This document shows, in pieces, positions 15,614-24,108 of a stretch of 64,000 bases of DNA; within the stretch, counting starts at the first letter, position 1; each line of letters starts with the position of its first letter. This DNA comes from Sphingomonas sp. A2-49 (GTDB taxonomy: Bacteria > Pseudomonadota > Alphaproteobacteria > Sphingomonadales > Sphingomonadaceae). The notes under the pieces were generated by a model. The model worked only from the letters and a program-made list of their open reading frames with translations, ran no database searches and had not been told where the DNA came from. The DNA lies in NCBI RefSeq assembly GCF_025548555.1, contig NZ_JAJLPA010000009.1, positions 53,398-117,397 of the forward strand. Reading direction: 5' to 3'. The position numbers were made by a program, and so were the translations under genes.

Positions 15614-16387
15614 CGCGCCCACCCATTGAACAAGGGTTCATGTTGGCGGGGAGTGTCTCCGGGCACAAGGGATATGGCCCCGGCCCTGTAAGTCATTGAT
15701 CTACAATGACACGTTCCGACCACATAAAGCGTCAACTGCCATTGAAAACAAACGACATTACGGCTCCACGGCTAAAGGGCAGGGTGGTCAGACCTGGGCC
15801 TTCAGGAATGTACGCTTACGCCCAATTCCCTTCACCCGCTCCAGCCGCCGCCTGAATGCATGGAAAACGACGCAGCGCGGGCTAGACAGACGTGTACCTG
15901 CCCCCTCCAGACGGGTTGTGCCCGCTTACGCCACGGAGTGGGTCGAGGCGCGGCAGGCCCGTATCCGGCACAGGATACGTCCGTCACCGCTGCAATATCG
16001 ATGGCATCGTATGATGCTCGCGTTCGGCGGGACAGTCCCACCGACGCGCGACGCGCCGGCATTCGCCCGGCCATCGGATCGGACGCAAACAGAGGGCAGG
16101 CGGAGCGAGCGTTGTACGCTCGCATGCAGGATGAGGATGCGCTGTTCGGACGCACGGGGCGGGCGTAGCGGCCCAGACATCCAGCGGTGCGACCGGCCGT
16201 GCGAAGCGCTGGGCCAGCGCCCCCGGGGTTTCGGTCGCGGCGATGGGCCATCCTCCGGCCCGACCTGAGCGGGCCCGGGATGGCCGGGAACACCGCCACC
16301 GGGCGGCACCGGTCGTTCGTCGAACGGTGGCGCCCGACGGGTGCCATGGCGCGGCGGAAGCCTGCCACCCCCGCACGTCGATCGGCT
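15614..16387. other. 774-bp stretch without a recognisable gene
   Basis: Several overlapping open frames occur on both strands, all Arg/Pro-rich as expected of random GC-rich sequence, with no motif, ribosome site or consistent codon bias. I see no tRNA, CRISPR or long repeat. It may be decayed mobile DNA between the accessory region and the chromosome. Confidence 0.5.
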
Positions 16388-16780
16388 CTAGCGATTGTCG
16401 TCGGTCGCCCCGTCCGCGGCCAGCACCGCGATCAGCCCCGCGATCAGTTGCGGCGCGGTCGTCGGCTTGCGGAGGTGGGGGGCGTGACCGAAGGCGCTGA
16501 CGAATTCCGCCTTCTCGTACCCGCTGGAAAACAGGAACGGCACGCCGGTGTCCGCCAGCCGCTGGGCGACCGGGGTGATCCGTTCGCCGCCCAGGTTGAC
16601 GTCCAGCACCGCCGCATCGATGGCGGGATCGGCATCGACGATCCGGAGCGCATCGGCGACGGTGCCGACGACGCCCGCGACCGTGCCGCCGCTGGCCTCG
16701 ATGGCGCGGCGCACCTGCCGTGCGATCAGATATTCGTCCTCGACGATCAGGATGCGCTTGCCGTGCAGGTCCCGCGTCAC
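16388..16780 (-). CDS. single-domain response regulator (REC)
   Basis: 130 residues from GTG 16780, whose GTGA overlaps the stop of the kinase gene upstream, so the two are translationally coupled. The receiver fold is clear: ILIVEDEYLIA (acidic pocket Glu-Asp), AAVLDVNLGGE with the phospho-acceptor Asp near residue 60, LFSSGYEK (Ser of the T/S position), and LRKPTT with the conserved Lys. No output domain, so it is CheY-like and acts by protein contacts. Likely the cognate regulator of the HWE kinase. Confidence 0.9.
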   Translation of the reverse strand: MTRDLHGKRILIVEDEYLIARQVRRAIEASGGTVAGVVGTVADALRIVDADPAIDAAVLDVNLGGERITPVAQRLADTGVPFLFSSGYEKAEFVSAFGHAPHLRKPTTAPQLIAGLIAVLAADGATDDNR

Positions 16781-18366
16781 GGCATCGATCCCGCGGTCGA
16801 GACGGGCAGCGTGATCGTGCAGTGGACGCCGTCGTCGCCGAGCGCGAAGCGGGTCGTCGCGCCGAGCTGATAGGGCAGGGCGTGCTCGATCAGCTCGCGG
16901 CCCTGGCCGCTGGTGCCGCCCCCGGCCTGCGACGGCGCCATGGTGACTCCATGCTCGCGCCAGTCGACGGTCAGGCGCTGGCCCTTCCCGCCGCCGAGAT
17001 CGTCCTCCAGCCACCAGCGGATCGTCAGATACCCTTTTTCGGTCCCCAGCGCGCCGTATTTCACCGCATTGGTCACCAGTTCGTGGATCGCCAGCGCCAG
17101 CGTCTGCACGCTGCTCGATCGCAGCGGCACGTCGTCGGGCCCGGCGAGGCGGACACGGTCGGTTTCCTCTGGCAAGGCACCGAACGCCGCGAGTTCGCCG
17201 CGGATGAGTTCCGGGAACGCGACGCGCTCGCGGCCCTGCACCTGCGACAACAGACCCTCCGCGCGCGACAGGGCGGCGATCCGGTCGCGAATCTTGTCGG
17301 TGAAGGTGGCGAAATCGGTCGCCGTCTCGAGCGTGTTCTCGACGATCGCCTGGGTGATGCCCATCAGGTTGCGGGTCCGGTGCTGCAATTCCCCGACCAG
17401 CACCGTCAGGCGTTCGGACGACGCGCGATCGGCGGTGATGTCGCGGATGATCCCGCCGAGGCGACGGATCACGCCGTCTTTGTCGCGCATCGGAAACGCG
17501 GTGATCCTGACCCACAGGATCGCGCCGTCGCGCGGCCGGCGCGCGCGGCAGTCATGCGCGGTCGGGTGCCCCTCGCGTGCCTGGCGCAGCGTTTCCCAGG
17601 CGGCGGGGAAATCCTCCGGCAGGATCATGTCGAGCAGGTTGACGGCCTCGCCGCCGGGGCCGAGCACCTCGAGCTGGCTGCCGAGCGACGGGCTGATGAA
17701 CTCGAATGCCCCGGTCGCGACGTTGCGGATCCACAGCACGTCCGAAGAGGCCGCGGCGAAATGCTGGAACCGGGCCTCGCTGGCGCGCAACGCATTCTCG
17801 ACCCGCCGCCGTTCGGTCGTTTCCTCGATGATCGCGCCCAGGCCCAGGATGCGGCCGTCCGCCTCGATCGGAAAGAAATGCTCGACCCAGCTGCGCTGCG
17901 CGTCGCGGTCGGCGGGGGTCGCGCCATAGACCTCGACGTTCATCCACGGCACGCCGGTGTCGAGCACCTCCTGCCAGCGCGCGACGATGGCATCGAGGTC
18001 CTCGATATCCGGCAGGATCTCTGCGGGATGGCGACCGACATGGTCCTCGGCCGGGATGCCGTTCATGTCCGCCAGCGTCTGGTTGATGCGCAGGAACCGG
18101 AGGTTGCGATCCCATACCGCCAGCCCGAGCGGCGCGGTGCGGAACAGGGCGTCGAGAACCGCGGCGGGGGCGGGGGTCGCGGGATCGTCCGTCCGCACGG
18201 GGTGCGCGCCGGCGCGCCCGTGCCCGGTCCTGCCAGCGACCGCCGCATCGATCGCCGTGCGAAGGTCTTCCGGCCATGCGTCGCGCGGACCGAGCGGGGT
18301 GGCGGCCCAGTCGAACGCCGCCGCGCTTTGGTCGGTGCGGGGCAAGGTACCGCCTGTCGATGCCAT
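16777..18366 (-). CDS. HWE-family sensor histidine kinase with two PAS domains
   Basis: 529 residues from ATG 18366 (GGTGG upstream). An N-terminal motif (FDWAATPLGPRDAWPEDLR) is common in HWE kinases. PAS 1 lies about residues 65-180, with a W-V-E-H-F-F-P-I-E motif. PAS 2 lies about 195-310. The HWE core has the H-box ELQHRTRNLMG, the N-box AIHELVTNAVKYGAL and VDWREHG with the W-x-E signature. No membrane segment, so it is cytosolic. It is followed by the single-domain receiver gene. Signal unknown; PAS domains often bind heme or flavin. The frame runs on to 18717, but those residues look non-coding. Confidence 0.9.
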   Translation of the reverse strand: MASTGGTLPRTDQSAAAFDWAATPLGPRDAWPEDLRTAIDAAVAGRTGHGRAGAHPVRTDDPATPAPAAVLDALFRTAPLGLAVWDRNLRFLRINQTLADMNGIPAEDHVGRHPAEILPDIEDLDAIVARWQEVLDTGVPWMNVEVYGATPADRDAQRSWVEHFFPIEADGRILGLGAIIEETTERRRVENALRASEARFQHFAAASSDVLWIRNVATGAFEFISPSLGSQLEVLGPGGEAVNLLDMILPEDFPAAWETLRQAREGHPTAHDCRARRPRDGAILWVRITAFPMRDKDGVIRRLGGIIRDITADRASSERLTVLVGELQHRTRNLMGITQAIVENTLETATDFATFTDKIRDRIAALSRAEGLLSQVQGRERVAFPELIRGELAAFGALPEETDRVRLAGPDDVPLRSSSVQTLALAIHELVTNAVKYGALGTEKGYLTIRWWLEDDLGGGKGQRLTVDWREHGVTMAPSQAGGGTSGQGRELIEHALPYQLGATTRFALGDDGVHCTITLPVSTAGSMP

Positions 18367-18575
18367 CTCCACCACCCGTTGCGCCGCAATGGCGTCTCTC
18401 CGGCGGCGTTGCTGCCGCGTCGCGGACGGGACGGCAATAGGGAAGTTGGGAGGCGCCGGGCGCGCCCGGCCGGAATGGGGACGATTGCCGGCGCGCCGGC
18501 ATCCGGGGCACGATGCCGTGAACGTGCCGCGCGACGGGGGTTTCGTCGGGCGATCGCAGATGCTTAGATCGCCCG

Positions 18576-20891
18576 ATGCGTATCCTTCTCCTGTCCGCCC
18601 TGCTGCTCTCGGGCGCCGCGGTCGCCCGGACGGCGTCGCCGCCGCCCCCGATCGATGTCGTCGATCCGATGATCGGCACCGGTGGCGAGGGGCACACCTT
18701 CCCGGGCGCGACCGCACCGTTCGGGATGGTGCAGCTGTCGCCGGATACCGACACGCGCTGCATCCTGCGCGCGTGCTACGGCCATGCCGCGGGCTATCGC
18801 TACGAGGATCCGACGATCCAGGGGTTCAGCCACACGCATTTTTCGGGCGCCGGTCATTCGGATCTCGGCGACGTGCTGGTGATGCCGCAGGTCGGCGAGG
18901 ACGTGCGGCTCGATCCGGGCGATCCGCAGCGGCCGGGATCGGGCTATCGTTCGCGCTTCGCCCATGCGTCGGAGGTCGCGCGACCGGGCTATTATGCCGT
19001 GACGCTGACCGATACCGGCGTGCGCGCCGAAATGACCGCGGGGACGCGCATCGGTGTGCATCGCTATCGGTTTCCCGGGGGCCGCGCCGCGCATCTGGTC
19101 ATCGACCTGCGATCGTCGCTCTACGACTATCCGGGCAAGATCCTCTGGTCGGGCCTGCATCTGCGCCCCGACGGCACGCTCACCGGTTTCCGCGAGACGC
19201 GCGGCTGGGCGCCCGGGCGCAAGCTGTATTTCGCCATGCGATTCTCCGCGCCGCCGTCCGGGCACGCCTTCGTCGATCGCGATGCGGCGGTGCCCTACAA
19301 GGGGTTCCAGGGACCCGGCCGCGGCAGCGACGCCGTCGCCGAGCGGCTCGGTCGCGCACTGGAGGCGCGGCTCGACTTCGGGCGGCTCGATCGCCCGCTG
19401 GAGGTGCGGGTGGCGCTGTCGGGCGTCGACGAGGCGCGGGCGATCGCCAACCTCGATGCGGAGCCGGGCGGGTTCGACGCGGTGCGGGCGCGGACCGCCG
19501 CCGCCTGGGCCCGGGCGCTCGGCGCGGTCGCGATCGAGGCGACGCCGGCGATGCGCACGACCGTCTACACCGCGCTCTACCACGCGCTGCTGGCGCCGAG
19601 CGTCTGGAGCGACGCCGACGGTCGCTATCGCGGACCCGACGATCAGGTGCACGTCGCGGCGGGATTCACCTTTCGCTCGACCTTTTCGCTGTGGGACACG
19701 TTTCGCGCCGAACATCCGCTGCTGACGCTGATCCAGCCCGAGCAGACCAGCGTCGACGTCGTCCGTTCGCTGATCGAGAGCCGCCGATACAGTCCGTTCG
19801 GCATCCTGCCGGTATGGCAGTTCGCCGGGCGCGAGACGTGGACGATGATCGGCTATCACGCCGCCCCGGTGATCGCCGACGCCTATCTGAAGGGCATACG
19901 CGGGTTCGATGCCGACGCCGCGCTCGACGCGATGGTCGCCAGCGCCGACTATGCACCCTACGGTGGCCTCGGCGACTATATCGCGCGCGGCTACGTCCCG
20001 ATCGACCGGGAGCCGGAGGCGGCGTCGAAGACCGTCGAATATGCCTATGACGACTGGACGATCGCGCGCATGGCGCGGGCGATGGGGCGGACGGCGATCG
20101 CCGAGCGGTTCGAACGGCGTGCGGGCAACTGGCGCAACAGCTTCGATGCCAGGACCGGCTGGCTGCGCGCCCGCACCGCGTCAGGCGCGTTCCGCACGCC
20201 GTTCGATCCGACCGCGATCAACTATGGGTCGGACTATACGGAGGGCAATGCCTGGCAATACAGCTGGTTCATGCCACAGGACCAAGCGGGCCTGTTCCGT
20301 CTGCTCGGCGGCGATGCGAAGGCGATCGCAAAGCTCGACGCGATGTTCGACTATGACATGTCGACGCTCGACTACAGCCATGCCGAGGATATCGCCGGGC
20401 TGATCGGCCAGTACATCCATGGCAACGAACCCAGCCATCACGTCGCCTATCTGTACGATTATGCGGGCGCGCCGTGGCGCACGCAGGAGCGGCTGACCCA
20501 GATCGTCGCCTCGCAATATCGCGCGACGCCCGACGGCCTCGCCGGCAACGACGACCTCGGCCAGATGTCGGCGTGGCTGGTGTTCACCGCGCTCGGCTTC
20601 TATCCGGTCGCGCCGGGATCGAACGAATATGTCATCGGCCGGCCATTCGTCGATCGCGCGACGCTGACCCTGCCGGGGGGCAAGCGGTTCACCGTCGTCG
20701 CCGACGGCCTGTCCGCGACCAACCGCTACATCGCTGCGGTCACGCTGAACGGCACGCCGCTCGAGCGGAGCTTCGTGCGCGATGCCGAATTGCGCGCGGG
20801 CGGCGAACTGCGCTTCGCGATGGCGGCGCGGCCGAACCGCCGATGGGCCACCGGGCCCGCCGCGCGGCCGTTTTCCCTGTCGTCGCAGTGA
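18576..20891 (+). CDS. GH92 family alpha-mannosidase
   Basis: 771 residues with a signal peptide (LLLSALLLSGAAVARTAS). GH92 signatures run through the length: DPMIGTGGEGHTFPGATAPF near the start, HTHFSGAGHSDLGD, the (alpha/alpha)6 barrel motif YTALYHALLAPSVWSD, FSLWDTFRAEHPLL, GNEPSHHVAYLYDYAG (catalytic Glu region) and GNDDLGQMSAWLVFTALGFY (general-base Asp region). The family is calcium-dependent and cuts alpha-1,2, -1,3 or -1,4 mannosidic links with inversion. The product is periplasmic or secreted. It diverges from the HWE kinase across 209 bp. Length is typical. Confidence 0.93.
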   Translation: MRILLLSALLLSGAAVARTASPPPPIDVVDPMIGTGGEGHTFPGATAPFGMVQLSPDTDTRCILRACYGHAAGYRYEDPTIQGFSHTHFSGAGHSDLGDVLVMPQVGEDVRLDPGDPQRPGSGYRSRFAHASEVARPGYYAVTLTDTGVRAEMTAGTRIGVHRYRFPGGRAAHLVIDLRSSLYDYPGKILWSGLHLRPDGTLTGFRETRGWAPGRKLYFAMRFSAPPSGHAFVDRDAAVPYKGFQGPGRGSDAVAERLGRALEARLDFGRLDRPLEVRVALSGVDEARAIANLDAEPGGFDAVRARTAAAWARALGAVAIEATPAMRTTVYTALYHALLAPSVWSDADGRYRGPDDQVHVAAGFTFRSTFSLWDTFRAEHPLLTLIQPEQTSVDVVRSLIESRRYSPFGILPVWQFAGRETWTMIGYHAAPVIADAYLKGIRGFDADAALDAMVASADYAPYGGLGDYIARGYVPIDREPEAASKTVEYAYDDWTIARMARAMGRTAIAERFERRAGNWRNSFDARTGWLRARTASGAFRTPFDPTAINYGSDYTEGNAWQYSWFMPQDQAGLFRLLGGDAKAIAKLDAMFDYDMSTLDYSHAEDIAGLIGQYIHGNEPSHHVAYLYDYAGAPWRTQERLTQIVASQYRATPDGLAGNDDLGQMSAWLVFTALGFYPVAPGSNEYVIGRPFVDRATLTLPGGKRFTVVADGLSATNRYIAAVTLNGTPLERSFVRDAELRAGGELRFAMAARPNRRWATGPAARPFSLSSQ

Positions 20892-20964
20892 GGGCGGCGC
20901 GGACTCGGCGATCCGCGATCCGCCTCGCCGTCATCACGGCGGTATCGCGCTTGCGAACCGGCGG

Positions 20965-21303
20965 TCAGCGCTGCTTGCGCGCCATGGTGGCGGTGAAGTC
21001 CGGTTCCTTGTTGGCGACCCAGTCGACGAACTTGCGCACGTTGGGGTGGGCGAGCAGGCCGTCGACGTCCATGCCGTGGCGTTGCAGCTCGGAATTGGTG
21101 AAATTGGCGGTCAGCGTCTGCTGACAGACCGGATGCATCGGCACCACGTCGCGCCCGCCCCGGCTCTTGGGCACGGGATGGTGCCAGACGATGGTCTTGC
21201 CCGTCGGTCGCGAACACAGCCAGCATGCCGGCGCGGCCGGCGGCGCGTCGTCTTCGCCGGCCGCATCCGGATAGGGGCCATGCTTCGAATGCTTGCGTGC
21301 CAT
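20965..21303 (-). CDS. HNH-type nuclease-like protein
   Basis: 112 residues from ATG 21303 (MARKHSKHGPYPDAAG). The core CWLCSRPTG...IVWHHPVPKSRGG...PMHPVCQQTLTANF has a C-x2-C zinc pair, the H-H followed by P-K-S-R-G-G typical of HNH proteins, then H-P-V-C with a further His/Cys. Asn or His of the third position (NFTNSEL) is present. Function, whether DNA nicking in repair or restriction or a non-catalytic relative, is not set by context. It lies 3'-to-3' with the mannosidase. Confidence 0.75.
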   Translation of the reverse strand: MARKHSKHGPYPDAAGEDDAPPAAPACWLCSRPTGKTIVWHHPVPKSRGGRDVVPMHPVCQQTLTANFTNSELQRHGMDVDGLLAHPNVRKFVDWVANKEPDFTATMARKQR

Positions 21304-21352
21304 GCCTCTGCCCGATGTCCCGATCCCGTGCGCCGTCCCGATCGGTGACGCG

Positions 21353-21715
21353 TCAGCCCTGATAGCGCAAGGTGTTCGCGAAGCCATCGTCGCCCTTGGC
21401 GAGGCGCGCGACCTTTCTCAGCGTGGCGCGGACATGCCGGTCCACCCGCCGGTCGTCGTGGACCCCGGCGATCCGATAGTCGTCCTGCGCCAGCAGCGTC
21501 TTGATGCGGGCCGCGAACGTCGCCCGGTCACCGGCGTGATCGCCGGCGTGCAGGGCACGGCAGGCCCATTCCTCGGCCGCCGCCGCGTCATAATCGTCCT
21601 GCGCCGCATAGCCGCGCCGGTCCGCCGCCGCCTGGTCCAGCCGTGCGGCGGCGATCCTGCGGTCCAGCCACAGGCGGACGCGCGCCTCGTCCCAAACCGC
21701 CGTCGTGCCCGCCAT
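21353..21715 (-). CDS. hypothetical 120-residue protein
   Basis: MAGTTAVWDEARVRLWLDRR starts an alpha-helical, Arg/Ala/Asp-rich protein with no signal peptide or membrane segment. RRGYAAQDDYDAAAAEEW and RVDRHVRATLRKVARLAKGDD are its main blocks. GGGACGG lies a few bases before the ATG. It lies upstream of the HNH gene on the same strand, 49 bp apart. Family not recognised. Charge pattern and third-base GC look coding. Confidence 0.6.
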   Translation of the reverse strand: MAGTTAVWDEARVRLWLDRRIAAARLDQAAADRRGYAAQDDYDAAAAEEWACRALHAGDHAGDRATFAARIKTLLAQDDYRIAGVHDDRRVDRHVRATLRKVARLAKGDDGFANTLRYQG

Positions 21716-21833
21716 ACCGTCCCGATCCCGTTCTGGTGCCTAGTCCCCGGCGTCCGATCCGTGTAGCCGGGTCGGAAGGGCCGAAGGTCTGGCATGTCGC
21801 CAGGACCGGTATCCCAATTGTGGAGCGACCGAC

Positions 21834-21980
21834 ATCCCACGCAAACCGAATTACGACTTCGAGCGCCGCGAGCGCGAGAAGAACAAGGCGGCCGAGGCCG
21901 CGAAAAAGGCACAGGCCAAGGCGGAGAAGCGCGGTGCCGGGGTGCAGGCGCCGGACGCGGACCCCGCGGACGGGGCATAG
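21834..21980 (+). CDS. small basic conserved protein with apparent ATC start
   Basis: The reading frame I-P-R-K-P-N-Y-D-F-E-R-R-E-R-E-K-N-K, then Ala/Lys-rich helix, ends TAG at 21980 (48 residues). This matches a recurring small alphaproteobacterial protein beginning MPRKPNY(x)FER(R/M)ER. The Met position is ATC here, and no in-frame ATG, GTG or TTG lies nearby. GGAG lies 8 bases before the ATC, where a ribosome site should be. Either ATC is used as a rare start, or the gene lost its start by mutation. It ends 12 bp before rsgA in the same direction. Confidence 0.6.
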   Translation: MPRKPNYDFERREREKNKAAEAAKKAQAKAEKRGAGVQAPDADPADGA

Positions 21981-21992
21981 GGCCCGGACGCG

Positions 21993-23027
21993 ATGAGCGA
22001 TGCCGCAACCCGAGTCCTTGCCGACCTGGGCTGGAAACCCGTCTTTGCCCGGCAGGTCACGAGCGGTGAGGCGCGGGATGGTCTGCCCGTCCGGGTCCTG
22101 TCGGTCCACCGCGGGCGGGTGACCGTCGCCGGCGCGGACGGGGAGGAATCGATCCCGTCCCGGATGCCCGCGGCCGGAACCGCCGACGATCGGCCGACCG
22201 TCGGCGACTGGCTGATGATCGATCGCACCACGCGCGGCGTGATCCGCATCCTCGACCGGACCAGCCTGTTCAAGCGGCCCGCTCCCGGCGACGATCGCCG
22301 GGTCCAGCTGATCGCCGCGAACGTCGACACGCTGTTCATCGTCACCTCCTGCAACGCGGATTTCAACGTCGCGCGGGTCGAACGCTATCTCGTGCTGGCG
22401 CGCGAGGTCGGGGTGCGCCCGGTCGTGGTGCTGACCAAGACCGATCTGGCGGCGGATCCGGCGGATTTCGCCGCGTCGGCGCGCGCGCTCCAGTCGGGAT
22501 TGCGGGTGCATCAGGTCGATGCGCGCGACGCGACGCGCACCGCCTCGCTCGCGGACTATTGCGGCCGGGGCGAAACCGTCGCGCTGGTGGGATCGTCCGG
22601 CGTGGGCAAGTCGACGCTCGTCAATACGTTGCGCGGATCGGACGGCATCGCGACCCAGGCCGTGCGCGAGGACGACGGCAAGGGCCGGCACACGACGACG
22701 GTCCGCGAGATGCACCGGCTGACCGGTCGCATGGGCGAGGGCGGTTGGCTGGTCGACACGCCCGGCATGCGCGAATTGCAGATGTCCGAGGTCGCCGCCG
22801 GGGTGGCCGAGGTGTTCGACGACGTCACCGACGTGGCGCTCGCCTGTCGGTTTTCCAACTGCGGCCATGGCGACGAACCCGGCTGCGCGATCCAAGCGGC
22901 CATCGGCGCCGGGACGCTCGATCCGGACCGGTTCGACCGGTGGCGCAAGCTGGCGCGCGAGGATGTGGAAAACAGCGGTGCCGCCGCCGTCCGCCGGGCG
23001 CGGCCTGCAAAGGGGCATCGCCGATAG
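21993..23027 (+). CDS. rsgA: ribosome small subunit-dependent GTPase A
   Basis: 344 residues. The OB-fold region (RVLSVHRGRVTVAGADGEE, PTVGDWLMI) precedes a circularly permuted GTPase: G4 LTKTDL, G1 GSSGVGKSTLVNTL, G3 DTPGMREL. Then comes the zinc site CRFSNCGHGDEPGCA (Cys-Cys-His-Cys). RsgA checks or releases assembly factors during late 30S maturation and also binds ppGpp. Length and motif order are typical. A small basic protein gene ends 12 bp upstream. Confidence 0.95.
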   Translation: MSDAATRVLADLGWKPVFARQVTSGEARDGLPVRVLSVHRGRVTVAGADGEESIPSRMPAAGTADDRPTVGDWLMIDRTTRGVIRILDRTSLFKRPAPGDDRRVQLIAANVDTLFIVTSCNADFNVARVERYLVLAREVGVRPVVVLTKTDLAADPADFAASARALQSGLRVHQVDARDATRTASLADYCGRGETVALVGSSGVGKSTLVNTLRGSDGIATQAVREDDGKGRHTTTVREMHRLTGRMGEGGWLVDTPGMRELQMSEVAAGVAEVFDDVTDVALACRFSNCGHGDEPGCAIQAAIGAGTLDPDRFDRWRKLAREDVENSGAAAVRRARPAKGHRR

Positions 23028-23141
23028 TCATCGATCGCGCGATGCGACGCCTGCGACGGATAAACGGGAAGCAAGGCTGTTCGTGCGACGGCGCCCGCCG
23101 CTTCCCTTGGGGGAAGCGACGAACGCCGGCACGATCGAACG

Positions 23142-23846
23142 TCAGCCGAAGCGGACGCGCGTCGCCACCCGGCTCCTGTTGCGGCGGGCGGCATAGCCGA
23201 CGGACGCCATGCCGAGGATCATCATCGCCCAGGTCGCGGGCTCGGGCACGGCGGGGCCGATCGGCTGCGGCGCCAGCACGTTGAACGACGTTCCGTTGCT
23301 GACGGTCGCATTGCCCGTCTGCGGCGCGAAGTTGATCGCGTTGGTGCGGAAGATGTAGGTCGTGCTGTTTTCCGAACCGGTCAGGCCGTTGAGGCCGAAA
23401 TCGACCCGCATCACCGAGCCGTCGTTGGAACGGCCGACGCGCGTCGTCGAGCCGCTGGGCGTGCCATCCGCGAGCGTCGGGTTGTTGACCGTCGCAAACG
23501 GGCCGGCGCCGTCGAAATCGGTGCCGTCGGTGAAGGCATCGACCAGATAGCCGGCGAACGAGCTGACGTTCAGTGCGTCGATCTCGGCGGTGCCGCCGGT
23601 GCGGAACACCTGGAAATAGAAATCCAGCGTGCCGAAGGTGTTGCGATAGACCGCTTCGGCGACGGTGCCGCTGATCGTCGCTGCGGTGCCCGATTGCGTC
23701 GTCGACGACAGCAGCGTCCCGCGGGTCGTGGTATCGAGCGGCGTGAACACCATGCCGGTCTGGCCGGGCAGGATCACGGTCGCGGCTGCCGGAGTCGCGG
23801 CCATCGCTGCCGGAACGAGTGCCAGTCCCAAAATCAGTGTCTTCAT
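23142..23846 (-). CDS. PEPxxWA-CTERM secreted protein
   Basis: 234 residues from ATG 23846; GAGG six bases upstream favours this over the ATG at 23852. A signal peptide (LILGLALVPAAMAATPAAA) leads a Gly/Thr/Asn-rich beta protein (NVSSFAGYLVDAFTDGTDF). The C-terminus is VPEPATWAMMILGMASVGYA followed by RRNR: the PEPxxWA sorting signal, a membrane segment and a basic tail. Such proteins are thought to be processed by an exosortase and attached to the surface or released, often with exopolysaccharide. No exosortase is in this window. Confidence 0.9.
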   Translation of the reverse strand: MKTLILGLALVPAAMAATPAAATVILPGQTGMVFTPLDTTTRGTLLSSTTQSGTAATISGTVAEAVYRNTFGTLDFYFQVFRTGGTAEIDALNVSSFAGYLVDAFTDGTDFDGAGPFATVNNPTLADGTPSGSTTRVGRSNDGSVMRVDFGLNGLTGSENSTTYIFRTNAINFAPQTGNATVSNGTSFNVLAPQPIGPAVPEPATWAMMILGMASVGYAARRNRSRVATRVRFG

Positions 23847-24108
23847 GGTCATCCTCACCTGTTTGCCTCCGACTCGACGTCGGTATCGCCACCCCGGCAA
23901 CAGGGTTAACACGGCGTTAAGAATGCGAAAGATCTTTCCTTCGACACGATCGAAGCGGGGGAGTCCGGAAACGGCACAGTTGCGATCGGTTGCGCCGCGA
24001 CCCGAATCCTGTTCAATGAGCGGCTAGCGGTGGGCCGACATTGTCCCTAGACCAGCGGCTCGCGCACGATTTTTTCAGCCCGCGCGTGAGCCAAGCAGGA
24101 ACGACGGC

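Noticed and set aside
15696..16376. Overlapping frames on both strands in the gene-poor stretch
   Set aside because: All are Arg/Pro/Cys-rich with no family pattern, and they contradict each other.
18367..18717. N-terminal extension of the HWE kinase
   Set aside because: No start with ribosome site, and the residues are Arg/Pro/Gly-rich without the kinase family pattern; ATG 18366 fits better.
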